Shown piece by piece: positions 1-10,746 of a stretch of DNA of 64,000 nucleotides. A program made the translations under genes and the position numbers. The stretch's first letter is position 1; each line of letters starts with the position of its first letter. The notes beneath the pieces were generated by a model. The model was not told the origin of the DNA and made no database searches. It worked only from the letters and a program-made list of their open reading frames with translations. This stretch comes from Marinilabiliaceae bacterium JC017 (GTDB lineage Bacteria > Bacteroidota > Bacteroidia > Bacteroidales > Marinilabiliaceae), in assembly GCA_004296775.1 (NCBI GenBank), contig RHGE01000030.1, positions 1 to 64,000 on the forward strand, written 5' to 3'.

Positions 1-273
1 ATTGACGCCAAGATAACAACTTAACAAGAGGGTTAATTGATATATAAGTTTTAGTTCTTCAGGAATAGTTTTATTGGGACGTTGTCCCAAACCCTACTTC
101 ATTTTTGGCATTGCCCCAAAAACGAAGCAAAAAACGCTAGTCAAATAATAGCTTCCACCCACCTCCTTGATGAATTTTTGCTAACCCACATGCCAGAATT
201 CCCGCATTCATCTTCGTCGCGCCATCGCCGGCCCGCTTATTTGACCCCTCCTTATAATAATAACCTTGGGGTA

Positions 274-345
274 ATGCCGATAGATGATTAAAGACCAATT
301 AAAAGCGAAGCGAATTAAGTGGTCATTTTAATCACTAATCGGTAT
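274..345. repeat. 72-bp hairpin element, copy 1 (MITE-like)
   Basis: The left end (ATGCCGATAGATGATTAAA) and the reverse complement of the right end (ATACCGATTAGTGATTAAA) match at 15 of 19 positions. Just inside, GACCAATTAA faces TTAAGTGGTC. The whole element can therefore fold into one long imperfect hairpin. A shorter relative lies at 774-824. No open reading frame is contained. A small non-autonomous element or a repeated extragenic palindrome is the simplest reading. Confidence 0.5.
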
Positions 346-773
346 GACTGGCTCCCACGCTTCCCAACATCATGGTCCGACTCGTCATTTGGTTTTTTGT
401 GTTATAGTGTCGATATATTGAAGGGTGACTTCGCGTTTGGCCCTGCTAGCATCGATTTGCAATCGGTACCTTGTTATATGATAGACATTAGTTATTAGAT
501 GGATTTACAGTGCTCACATTTATAGATCATTAACAGCTTTGTTTGTTGAGTTGAAATAAACTGCTTTTCAATTACTTACAAAGATTTAAGAAACTATTAA
601 TCCTATGTAATCCGCATAAAACCATGTATTTATAGGAAATATTGATTTCTAAGGAGAATACTGATATATAATTAGGTGGGAAAAGCAGTATTTATACCAC
701 AATTAAACCAAATGATAATCATATCAAACCTAATTAACTTCTAAGATTATCAAATTTGAATGACCATAGCGTG

Positions 774-824
774 ATGCCGACAGAAGCTTGAAGACTAAAG
801 GTATATTTAATCACTAACCGGTAT
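774..824. repeat. 51-bp hairpin element, copy 2 (internally shortened)
   Basis: This copy shares the left motif ATGCCGA and the right end TTTAATCACTAACCGGTAT with the element at 274-345; the right 19 bases differ at one position. The middle is shorter and the inner stem is lost. It looks like a deletion derivative of the same repeat family. Confidence 0.45.
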
Positions 825-1122
825 TAATGATAGAATGGTACCCCCTAAAAGTCCCAAATCTACAATCAAAAATACAAAAAGCGATATGGATGCCTTAAGA
901 AGACAGCTAAAACAGGACGGCAGAAAGTGTCAACTATAGAAAAATAGCCGGAGAATGCATGCGGGTATTAACAAAAAAGCTGATGATACAGTGAATAATA
1001 GCAATGGGCGAAAAAGCTGATAATGATAACTTCTTACCTTATAAGCAAAATCGCCCATAAACAACAAGGGTAAATGCAATATGGAAAATATAATCCCAAT
1101 CAGACATCATAAAGACTTAAAT

Positions 1123-2256
1123 CTAAGAAGGGGAAAGGTCATTAACTAAGGTAGTTAATAGGCGGGATTCATTTTCCCAGGTAAGTTGCGAAGCGGCCTG
1201 CCTGGTATTGCGTTGCCACAGGTTAAGTTGTTCAGGATTGTGCCTGATGGCATTGACCGCGGTAGCAATTTCTGTGGGATCCATGGAGGAAATGCAATTT
1301 CCAACGTTATATTTTTTAACCACACGGCTAATCTCAGGGAAATCAATAGCAAGGATGGGTAATCCGGCCTGGATAAAGTCAAAAATACGATTGGGCAGGG
1401 CATAGTAATAATTTAAACCCCTGTTTTCTAAAAGACTCAACCCTAAGTCGGCTGATTGAGTATAAGCGGGTAGTTGCTCAAAAGGTAATTTGCCGGTGAA
1501 TAGCACCTTTTCTTGTAGCTTCAGGTCAATAACCAGCTGTTTTAGCTGATCCGTGATGTCGCCATCTCCAATAATTATAAGTTGGGCGTTGTCGATAAGT
1601 TGCATGGCTCGTATTGACTGTTCAAGTCCCCGGCCCACATTAAGCGCCCCTTGATAAATTAAAGTAAATACCTTATTGTTTTTGCGCATGGCTGTTTGGT
1701 TGCTGCGGTTTGCTAAGGGGAGATTGCGCACTACTTCAAAAGGGATGTTATATTTTTCCTTGTAAATGCGGGCAATGGATTGGCAAACGGTAATTCCGGC
1801 ATCTATGCGTTTAATAAAGAGCCGGTCAAGGGTTTTCCAAATGTTTTTAATGAAGGGACGGTCATGTAATTCGGGTACCTCGGGAAAATATTCGTGACTA
1901 TCGAAAACCACGGGTCTTTTTCTCAGTTTGCCGGCCAGCAAACACGCCGGTAAGGTATCTGAGTCGACGGAAAAAATGATGTCGGCCGGATAGTATAGCA
2001 AGAACAAGAACAGGCGCAGGTTGAATAGGACATAAAACAAGGGACCTTTCTCTTTCCAGGTGTTGAGCAAGTGAATGGGAAAGGGTTTGGGCAGATTTTT
2101 GTGAAAATCATGTCGTTTCCTTCCCACATAGCTGATTTGGAAACCTGCTTCATTTAAAGAATGACCGGTTTTAAAGATGCGATAATCGGTGGTGAAATCG
2201 CTTGTTGCGCATATTTTAATTGTCGGCCGGTAGTTTGCTCTTGTCATTCTATTCAT
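1123..2256 (-). CDS. Glycosyltransferase family 4 protein
   Basis: Encodes 377 residues with the two-domain layout of GT-B glycosyltransferases, which move a sugar from a nucleotide-sugar donor onto an acceptor, often in surface polysaccharide or LPS synthesis. The N-terminal half contains a Rossmann-like segment with VVFDSHEYFPE near residues 117-127, typical of bacterial GT4 enzymes. The C-terminal half has the donor-site pattern: IYQGALNVGRGLEQSIRAM, then IIGDGD, then LPNRIFDFIQAGLPILAID with the conserved acidic and proline residues. No signal peptide is present, so it should be cytoplasmic or peripheral at the inner membrane. It is a single-gene unit with no other polysaccharide gene nearby, so donor and acceptor cannot be inferred. 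The start could also be the second methionine, three codons downstream. Confidence 0.88.
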   Translation of the reverse strand: MNRMTRANYRPTIKICATSDFTTDYRIFKTGHSLNEAGFQISYVGRKRHDFHKNLPKPFPIHLLNTWKEKGPLFYVLFNLRLFLFLLYYPADIIFSVDSDTLPACLLAGKLRKRPVVFDSHEYFPEVPELHDRPFIKNIWKTLDRLFIKRIDAGITVCQSIARIYKEKYNIPFEVVRNLPLANRSNQTAMRKNNKVFTLIYQGALNVGRGLEQSIRAMQLIDNAQLIIIGDGDITDQLKQLVIDLKLQEKVLFTGKLPFEQLPAYTQSADLGLSLLENRGLNYYYALPNRIFDFIQAGLPILAIDFPEISRVVKKYNVGNCISSMDPTEIATAVNAIRHNPEQLNLWQRNTRQAASQLTWENESRLLTTLVNDLSPS

Positions 2257-2297
2257 CTTTTCAGGGAAACGAGTGATCTTCTTAATTATTTTGCCTG

Positions 2298-2329
2298 CAA
2301 AGAAATTAATATTTTAGAAAAAAAACCAA
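2298..2329 (-). promoter_or_regulatory. Candidate promoter for the GT4 gene
   Basis: On the minus strand, TTGG at 2326-2329 is followed about 20 bases later by TTTCTTTG at 2298-2305. This resembles the Bacteroidota -33/-7 pattern (TTTG, then TAnnTTTG) with one mismatch in the -7 box. It lies about 40 bases before the start codon. Support is from motif and spacing only. Confidence 0.3.
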
Positions 2330-2567
2330 GCGTGTTGTAAGGCTAATGATTTGAAAGTGATAACATGGGTTTGCTTTCCTTTTGATAAAGGTGTTTAATA
2401 GATGACCTTAAAGGGACGAGATAACCAGGTTTGAATTTTCCCGATGCGCGCAGTTTTTTTATCTTTAGCCTTCCAAACGCATTGGATCATTCCAGGTACG
2501 AAAAAGGAATTATATGCGTTAATTTAGTATGGAACAAAATCCTATTCATTATAAGGACCTGACACGC

Positions 2568-5500
2568 ATGAAGAAAAGAGTTTTTTTTGCGCTCCTTATT
2601 TTCCAAGTATTTAGTTTATCTGTTATGGCTCAGAAATCATTGGGGCATGATACAAACTATGGTTTATATGAGAAAGGAATGGAGCTTTACCGGCAGAAAA
2701 AGTATGGATCTGCCAGAGTAGTTTTTGAAGAGTGTATTGTTCTTTTTAAGGAGAGTGGCTCCACATTAACTTCAGAGGCGGCCTATTATAATGCCTTATG
2801 TGCAACCCATCTTGATAACGATGATGCGGTGGTTATGTGGGAAACATTTCCCGAAATCTATCCCGAAAGTAAACGGGTACATTATGCCTATTATCAATTG
2901 GGGGACTATTACCAGCAGAAGAAAAAGTATAGGCAGGCAACCCGGTGGTTTGATAAGATAAGGCCCTCCTCACTGGATAAAAATACACGCGCCGATTTCT
3001 ATTTTAAAGCCGGGTATGCCTGGTTCATGGAGAAAGACTATAATAAGGCGCTTGCCAAATTCAATGCCATCCGGGGGCAGGAGAATAAATACCACACATC
3101 GGTGAAATATTACTATTCGCATATTCAATATGAGAAAGGAAATTATCAAACCGCCCTGGACGGATTCAAAGAGCTGGTCGATGAAAAGGCTTTTAAAAAG
3201 GTAGTACCTTTTTATATTGCCCAAATATATTATCTGAAGGAGGATTATGACGCGGCTATTGAGTATGCGCTTCCAATGACTGAAGAAGGTTCGTCTGAAC
3301 GCCAGGCAGACATGAGTCGCATTGTGGCAGACTCCTATTTTGCCAAGCAGGAATATGAAGCCTCTATTGGTTATTATCAACGGATACTCGAACTAGCGAA
3401 GGAACCCCGTCGTGAGGATTATTACCATTTGGGTTTTGCCTGTTATTTTATCAAAGCGTATGATCAGGCCACCGAATACCTTGCTCAAGTGACCTCTGCG
3501 CAGGATCAGATGTCCCAAAATGCGTATTATCACCTGGCCGATTGTTATTTGAAGCTGGATGATAAAAAGCGGGCGCGGGTAGCTTTTGAAGCTGCATCGA
3601 AGTATGAATTCGACAAGCATATTCAGGAAGATGCATTGTTTAACTACATCAAGTTGAATTATGAATTGTCCTTTTCTCCATTTAATGAGATCATTAATTC
3701 ATTTTTGACTTATATCGAACTCTTTCCGGAGAGCGATAAAATCGATCAGGCCTATGATTATCTCGGGATGGCCTTCTTAACCACCAAGAATTACCGGGAG
3801 GCCCTGGCGTCGATGGAAAAAATATCCAATAAGTCGCCGGAGGTGTACAAGGCATTGCAGCGGGTCGCGTTCTACCGGGGCTTGGAACTATTTACGGACT
3901 TGAAGTTCTCGGAAGCAATCGAGTTTTTCGATTACAGTTTAAAATATGCGGAGTATGATAAAAGCCTGAAGGTGCAAGCTTTTTACTGGAAAGGCGAAGC
4001 TTGCTATCGCATCGGTAATTACGAACAGGCTATCAGTAATTATAAGAGTTTCATTCATACGCCCGGGTCTTATCGTTTAGAGGAGTTTAAAATCGCTCAT
4101 TATAATATGGCATATGCCTTCTTTAAACAAAAAGATTATGCTCAGGCTCAGAGTTGGTTCCGTAAATATGTGAACCTGGAGAATTCAAATAATGAAGCCC
4201 TTCAGGGAGATGCTTACAATCGTTTGGGTGACTGCTATTATGTGGAGCGTGATTTCACAACCGCCATTAGTTATTACGATAAGGCAGTGGGTATTCCGGA
4301 GGCTTCTCCTGATTATGCCATGTTTCAAAAAGCATTTTGTATGGGGCTCCAAAGAAAGTACCAGGAGAAAATCAATATGCTGAATACCATGATCAACCGG
4401 TATCCAAAATCTTCCTTTGTGGATGATGCCTTATACGAAATGGGGCGTTCCTATGTGGCAATGGATGATTTGAAGCAGGCCATCTATCATTATAAAACCA
4501 TAAAAGAGAAATATCCTAAGGGGAGTTACGCTAAAAAGGCCATGCTACAACTGGGGCTCGTTTATTATAACCACAATGAATACGATAACTCGTTGGCTTT
4601 TTATAAACGGGTAATAAATGAATTCCCGGGAACGCCGGAAGCCGAGGATGCTTTAATAGGTGTGCGCAATGTGTATATGGATCGGAATGATCTGGACGGT
4701 TATGTGAGGTATACGCAAGGTCTTGGTAGTTTTGCACAGGTGGATAAGAGGGAACAGGATTCCTTAACTTTTGTAACAGCCGAGCGTTTTTACATGAAAG
4801 GTGATTGTGAACATGCCGTTAATCATTTTAATGGTTACCTCACTGCTTTTCCCGATGGCCGCTTTGTTATTAGTGCGCATTTCTATAAGGCCGATTGTCA
4901 GTATCGTTCCGGTGCCTATAAAGAAGCATTGAGTGCCTATGAATATGTGGCAAACAGGGAGCGTAGTTTGTTTACCGAAGAAGCATTGATCCGGGTAGGA
5001 GAGATCAACTACCGTTTCGAGAAATACGATGAAGCTTTAAATAGTTTTGTGCGTTTAGAGGAGGTGGCTGAATTGGCGGAAAACCAATTGGAGGCAAAAA
5101 TTGGGCAGATGCGTTGTTTGGCTCGGTTGGAGAAATACCAGGAAAGCATTGACGCGGTTGAAAAGGTATTGATGACACCTAAAGTATCACCGGAAATCGT
5201 CCGGGAAGGGAAGTATATTAAAGCAAAGGCATTGATAATGCTTAACAATATAGAAGAGGCTACCATTGCGTTGAAAGAGTTGGCCAAGAATACCTCGAGT
5301 GTAGAGGGCGCAGAAGCGAAATACCTGGTGGCACAGTTGGCTTATGATAATGGCGCTGCTGAGGAGGCCGAGAAAGAGATATTTGATTACATCGACAAAG
5401 GGACACCGCATCAATACTGGTTGGCCCGGGCATTTGTTTTGCTGTCTGATATCTATCACAGCCGGGGTGAAAACTTTCAGGCGATTCAATATCTGGAGAG

Positions 5501-5627
5501 CATCAAAACCAATTATAAAGGGGATGATGATATCATGGAGATGGTGGATCGTCGCTTGTCGGCATGGCAGACTGAAGCGCGTAAGGAACAGGAGGCGCTG
5601 TCTGTGAATGAAGAACAAATGTTATAA
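2568..5627 (+). CDS. Exported tetratricopeptide-repeat protein, about 1019 residues
   Basis: Long protein made almost entirely of TPR-like helical hairpins after a signal peptide. Recurrent motifs such as Y-x-x-A-x-x-x-Y/F and the A-x-Y-x-L-G-x-x-Y pattern run from about residue 30 to the C-terminus. I chose the methionine at 2568 because MKKRVFFALLIFQVFSLSVMAQ is a clean signal peptide; a start at 2529 would add 13 residues in front of it. TPR proteins are scaffolds, and the periplasm or outer-membrane inner face is the likely site. The next gene, an outer-membrane barrel, begins 21 bases downstream on the same strand, so the two probably form an operon and may act as one complex. No enzyme motif is seen. 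Confidence 0.88.
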   Translation: MKKRVFFALLIFQVFSLSVMAQKSLGHDTNYGLYEKGMELYRQKKYGSARVVFEECIVLFKESGSTLTSEAAYYNALCATHLDNDDAVVMWETFPEIYPESKRVHYAYYQLGDYYQQKKKYRQATRWFDKIRPSSLDKNTRADFYFKAGYAWFMEKDYNKALAKFNAIRGQENKYHTSVKYYYSHIQYEKGNYQTALDGFKELVDEKAFKKVVPFYIAQIYYLKEDYDAAIEYALPMTEEGSSERQADMSRIVADSYFAKQEYEASIGYYQRILELAKEPRREDYYHLGFACYFIKAYDQATEYLAQVTSAQDQMSQNAYYHLADCYLKLDDKKRARVAFEAASKYEFDKHIQEDALFNYIKLNYELSFSPFNEIINSFLTYIELFPESDKIDQAYDYLGMAFLTTKNYREALASMEKISNKSPEVYKALQRVAFYRGLELFTDLKFSEAIEFFDYSLKYAEYDKSLKVQAFYWKGEACYRIGNYEQAISNYKSFIHTPGSYRLEEFKIAHYNMAYAFFKQKDYAQAQSWFRKYVNLENSNNEALQGDAYNRLGDCYYVERDFTTAISYYDKAVGIPEASPDYAMFQKAFCMGLQRKYQEKINMLNTMINRYPKSSFVDDALYEMGRSYVAMDDLKQAIYHYKTIKEKYPKGSYAKKAMLQLGLVYYNHNEYDNSLAFYKRVINEFPGTPEAEDALIGVRNVYMDRNDLDGYVRYTQGLGSFAQVDKREQDSLTFVTAERFYMKGDCEHAVNHFNGYLTAFPDGRFVISAHFYKADCQYRSGAYKEALSAYEYVANRERSLFTEEALIRVGEINYRFEKYDEALNSFVRLEEVAELAENQLEAKIGQMRCLARLEKYQESIDAVEKVLMTPKVSPEIVREGKYIKAKALIMLNNIEEATIALKELAKNTSSVEGAEAKYLVAQLAYDNGAAEEAEKEIFDYIDKGTPHQYWLARAFVLLSDIYHSRGENFQAIQYLESIKTNYKGDDDIMEMVDRRLSAWQTEARKEQEALSVNEEQML

Positions 5628-5648
5628 ACTTAGCAAATTCAGAGAACG

Positions 5649-7409
5649 ATGATATTACGCTATAGATTACTTGTTTTTTTATCTCTCATTAGTCTGGGAA
5701 ACCTTATTTATGCACAGGAAACAATTAGTCAGGATGTAAAAGTAGTGAGAGCTTATACGCCTACGCTTTCGGATGCGTATAAAGTGAATTTAATGCCGGA
5801 GATGAGAGATACTTCGTCCTTTCGGCCTCAATTTAATTACCATATTTTGAGTAAAAGTATGGCTGTGGATTATATAGTGGAACCTATTGCTCCAGCAAAA
5901 TTGGGTAAAGACCGGAAGGAACAGCTTACTAATTCATACGTAAAGGGAGGATTGGGTAATTACACCACTGTCTTTGGTGAATTGGAGTATAATATCTTGC
6001 AATCAGAGCCTTATTTACTCCGGTTGAACCTGGGGCACCTTACCTCGTTGGGTGAGCTGAAGCTGGAGGATGATTCTAAAGTGGAGGCACCGTTTCATGA
6101 TACCTGGGCGGGGATCAATTTTAAGCATTTCTTTGATGATAAAACCTTGTCGGTAGATTTATGCTTTCTGCATAATATCTATAAATACTATGGGTACCAA
6201 ACTTTAAATCCGGAACAAGATTATTTCCTTCCGGAGGCAGGAAGTAGTATTAAAGGCGAAACATTAATCCCGGAGGACCGACAGCGATTATCATCCGTCA
6301 GGTTTAATATTGGGTTGGAAAACAGTGAAGAGGCAAATAGTGAGGTTCAATATGCTACTTCGCTTAATTTTCTCTCCTTTGGCAACTATACCGGGGTTAA
6401 GCAAAATGGTTTTGGCTTGAAGGGCAGGGTGAACGGTCATGTTAATGATCTTAATTTGTTTGCCGATGCATCGGTTAACTATTATGGCACCAGTGTGCCG
6501 GATTCGGATGCTCCCATGTATCATTTTTCAAAACGTAATAACACATTAATCACGGTGTCTCCTGGCATTCGGTTTCAGTTTGATAATGCGCATGTGAATG
6601 TGGGCGTATTATTGGCCGGTGAATTCGATACGGATGATGAATATTTCCGGGTGGCACCCAATATTACCGGTGAATTAAATGTTGTGGAAGGGATTGTATC
6701 CATTTTTGGTGGAATTACCGGGAAAGTGAATCAAAATGATTATGCGTCTGTTCAATATGAAAATCCGTTTGTGTCAGCGGATCAGAATGTGAAATCTTCT
6801 TTTTATGGAATAAATGTACAGGCCGGGATAAAAGGGAATTTTAGTTCGGCGACTTCGTTCTCTGCGGATGTTGCGTATTCCTTTTTTGAAGATGAACACT
6901 TTTTCGTAAATAAAATGTATGCGCAGTCAACGGGTATTGGTCCGCATGACGTCGGTGATGTCATCAATTACTCTAATTTATTCGTGGCACAGCATGATGA
7001 TGGAAAATTACTTCAGGTACGAGGGGAGATGTTGTTTCATCCGGGTAAAAATATCGAAATAGTAGCCAGAGGAACCTATTCAGGATGGAATCTGGATTCA
7101 TTGAAACATGCCTGGCATAAACCAGAGGTTGAATTAAATCTGAATGGCCGTTTTATGCCGATGGAGAATCTGTATGTGGATGCCGGCATCAGTTTTTTAG
7201 GAAAGCGATTTGCTTTCGTTCCTGAAGAAACCAACGAAAAGAAGCTTGATCCGGTCGTTGATTTGAATATTGGAGCAGAATATCGGTACAGTAGTAAATG
7301 GACTTTCTTTGCCCAATTAAATAACATTGCTGCTTCAAAATATTACAAGTGGAACGGCTATCCTATGCAAGGAATAAATGTCCGGGCAGGCGTTGGTTTT
7401 TCTTTTTAA
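5649..7409 (+). CDS. Outer-membrane beta-barrel protein (TonB-receptor-like)
   Basis: 586 residues starting with a signal peptide that ends near ALIYAQE (about residue 22). The mature part is rich in alternating hydrophobic/polar strands (for example SYVKGGLGNYTTVFGELEYNI and VRAGVGFSF at the end). The final residue is phenylalanine, the usual barrel-terminating signal for BAM insertion. There is a short N-terminal region of about 70 residues but no full plug domain, so it is not a canonical TonB-dependent receptor although databases may label it so. It is co-directional with the TPR protein 21 bases upstream. Its cargo or partner is unknown. Confidence 0.8.
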   Translation: MILRYRLLVFLSLISLGNLIYAQETISQDVKVVRAYTPTLSDAYKVNLMPEMRDTSSFRPQFNYHILSKSMAVDYIVEPIAPAKLGKDRKEQLTNSYVKGGLGNYTTVFGELEYNILQSEPYLLRLNLGHLTSLGELKLEDDSKVEAPFHDTWAGINFKHFFDDKTLSVDLCFLHNIYKYYGYQTLNPEQDYFLPEAGSSIKGETLIPEDRQRLSSVRFNIGLENSEEANSEVQYATSLNFLSFGNYTGVKQNGFGLKGRVNGHVNDLNLFADASVNYYGTSVPDSDAPMYHFSKRNNTLITVSPGIRFQFDNAHVNVGVLLAGEFDTDDEYFRVAPNITGELNVVEGIVSIFGGITGKVNQNDYASVQYENPFVSADQNVKSSFYGINVQAGIKGNFSSATSFSADVAYSFFEDEHFFVNKMYAQSTGIGPHDVGDVINYSNLFVAQHDDGKLLQVRGEMLFHPGKNIEIVARGTYSGWNLDSLKHAWHKPEVELNLNGRFMPMENLYVDAGISFLGKRFAFVPEETNEKKLDPVVDLNIGAEYRYSSKWTFFAQLNNIAASKYYKWNGYPMQGINVRAGVGFSF

Positions 7410-7519
7410 GGAGACTTGCTTGCCTTTAATCGGTAAGTAGTTGTATGACAAGGGGCAATTGCTTGGGGGTAAATTGTAAAAAAGAGGCCTCTAACACCCG
7501 TAAAACCCTTAGTTTTTGT

Positions 7520-7527
7520 TATATTTG
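7520..7527 (+). promoter_or_regulatory. Candidate -7 element of the gyrB promoter
   Basis: TATATTTG matches the Bacteroidota -7 consensus TAnnTTTG exactly and lies 65 bases before the gyrB start. No good -33 TTTG is found at the normal distance, so confidence is moderate. Transcription would begin near 7533, placing the hairpin at 7542-7564 in the leader. Confidence 0.4.
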
Positions 7528-7541
7528 TAGGTCATATAATG

Positions 7542-7564
7542 AAACCGGTTAAACCGGTTTTTTT
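7542..7564 (+). terminator. Short hairpin with T-run in the gyrB leader
   Basis: AAACCGG (7542-7548) pairs with CCGGTTT (7554-7560), and the T-run continues to 7564. It can end transcripts from the upstream TPR/barrel operon. It also lies just downstream of the candidate gyrB -7 element, so it could act as an attenuator or 5' stabilising hairpin. The stem is short. Confidence 0.4.
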
Positions 7565-7589
7565 ACGCTTTCCTTTGAAAAAGAATTGA

Positions 7590-9554
<1,965 letters not shown>

Positions 9555-9592
9555 TTAAATAGTTCCGTTTGTTGGAATATGAAAATACAATC

Positions 9593-9622
9593 AAAAAAGC
9601 CCGGTAATTACCGGGCTTTTTT
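9593..9622. terminator. Intrinsic terminator, bidirectional (gyrB/dapF)
   Basis: A 30-base perfect palindrome (AAAAAAGCCCGGTAA and its complement) with A- and T-runs on both sides. It sits 38 bases after the gyrB stop and 64 bases beyond the dapF stop on the opposite strand, so it can serve both convergent genes. Confidence 0.9.
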
Positions 9623-9686
9623 AGTATCCTGATATTAAGAGGTTATTTTGTTTTTAGTAGGATGCTCTTCTGGTTTCTGGTTAGTA

Positions 9687-10478
9687 TTAGATGTTTACAT
9701 CAATGGTGCCTTTAAAAACAAAGGTCGCCGGCCCTTTCAACCAGATGTTGTTGACTTGAGTACCTTTTATCGGTTCAAATGAAACGTTAAGCTTTCCGCC
9801 TTTTATATTTATATGAAAATCTGTTCCCGATCCGTTTTTTAGAGAGGTTGAGATGGCTGAGGCTACAACGCCTGTACCGCAAGAATAGGTTTCATCTTCT
9901 ACGCCGCGTTCAAATGTCCTTACAGAAATTTCTTTGTTTGAAATGATTTCAACAAAGTTTACGTTGGTTCCTTCCGGCTCATAGGCTTTACTTAGTCGTA
10001 TCTCTTTTCCCTGGCTATAGACGTCTGTTGTTTCAATGTTTTTAACAAACGTAACATGGTGAGGTGAACCAGTGTCAAGGAAATAGTAATCGTTACCTGT
10101 TGTGATGTTCTTAATGTTTGTCATTTTAAGGGATACGATGCCCTCTTTATAGGCTGCTTCATGTAATCCGTCAACGGCAGTAAAAATGAAGTTGGATGGA
10201 TCTGTAACGACCTTTTGTTGTACTGCGAATGCGGCGATACACCTACCTCCGTTACCGCACATGGTTGCTTCGCGGCCATCGCTATTAAAATAACGCATTT
10301 TGAATGCTGTTGTTTTATCATTTTCAAGGAGCATAAGACCATCTGCGCCAACGCCAAACCGACGATCGCATAAGAAGTTGACAAGTTTTATGTTGGAGCT
10401 GTCAAAATGTTGGTCGCGATTGTCAATTATTACAAAATCATTCCCTGTGCCCTGGTATTTAAAAAAGTTTAAAATCAT
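9687..10478 (-). CDS. dapF: Diaminopimelate epimerase
   Basis: 263 residues. Interconverts LL- and meso-diaminopimelate in lysine and peptidoglycan synthesis, in the cytoplasm and without a cofactor. Both active-site cysteines are visible: C74 in MCGNGGRC and C200 in SCGTG. The N-terminal FFKYQGTGNDFVIIDN motif and the GVGADG motif near residue 42 are characteristic. Length is normal. It is a single gene facing gyrB tail to tail and diverging from the htrA gene across a 268-base gap. Confidence 0.96.
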   Translation of the reverse strand: MILNFFKYQGTGNDFVIIDNRDQHFDSSNIKLVNFLCDRRFGVGADGLMLLENDKTTAFKMRYFNSDGREATMCGNGGRCIAAFAVQQKVVTDPSNFIFTAVDGLHEAAYKEGIVSLKMTNIKNITTGNDYYFLDTGSPHHVTFVKNIETTDVYSQGKEIRLSKAYEPEGTNVNFVEIISNKEISVRTFERGVEDETYSCGTGVVASAISTSLKNGSGTDFHINIKGGKLNVSFEPIKGTQVNNIWLKGPATFVFKGTIDVNI

Positions 10479-10746
10479 TATAATAAGAGATAAATGCAGA
10501 TTTTATAAATCGGGTTAAACCAAGTTGTTGGTTTGGTGTTTATGAATTGAAGGTACAAAGAAAATAAGTTTAGGCTAATTAATAGAAAATGTTGGTGATT
10601 ACTTTTCGGATTTTCTCATTGTTGTTTGTCGGTAGTAATTTTAATAATTATTAAAAAATGTTAAGTCAGGCTGTTAGGTCAGGATAGGTGTGTTCATGGA
10701 AGCCACCAAATGACTATATTGTGGAGTTCTCTAAAATTTAAGAAAT

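Larger units (their letters stand above)
1..1122. other. Gene-free region with degenerate repeats
   Basis: I see no convincing gene in this stretch. A 69-codon open frame at 82-291 has no recognisable domain and lies in sequence that looks like intergenic debris. Two related hairpin elements occur at 274-345 and 774-824 and are listed separately. Around 451-468 there is a small hairpin (CGATT, loop TGC, AATCG). The region lies downstream of the minus-strand glycosyltransferase, and no strong terminator with a T-run is visible for that gene. It could be the remains of a mobile element, but no transposase reading frame survives. Confidence 0.5.

Noticed and set aside
82-291. 69-codon open frame
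   Set aside because: No domain, no signal peptide, no promoter or terminator, and its 3' end runs into a repeated hairpin element. Likely chance.
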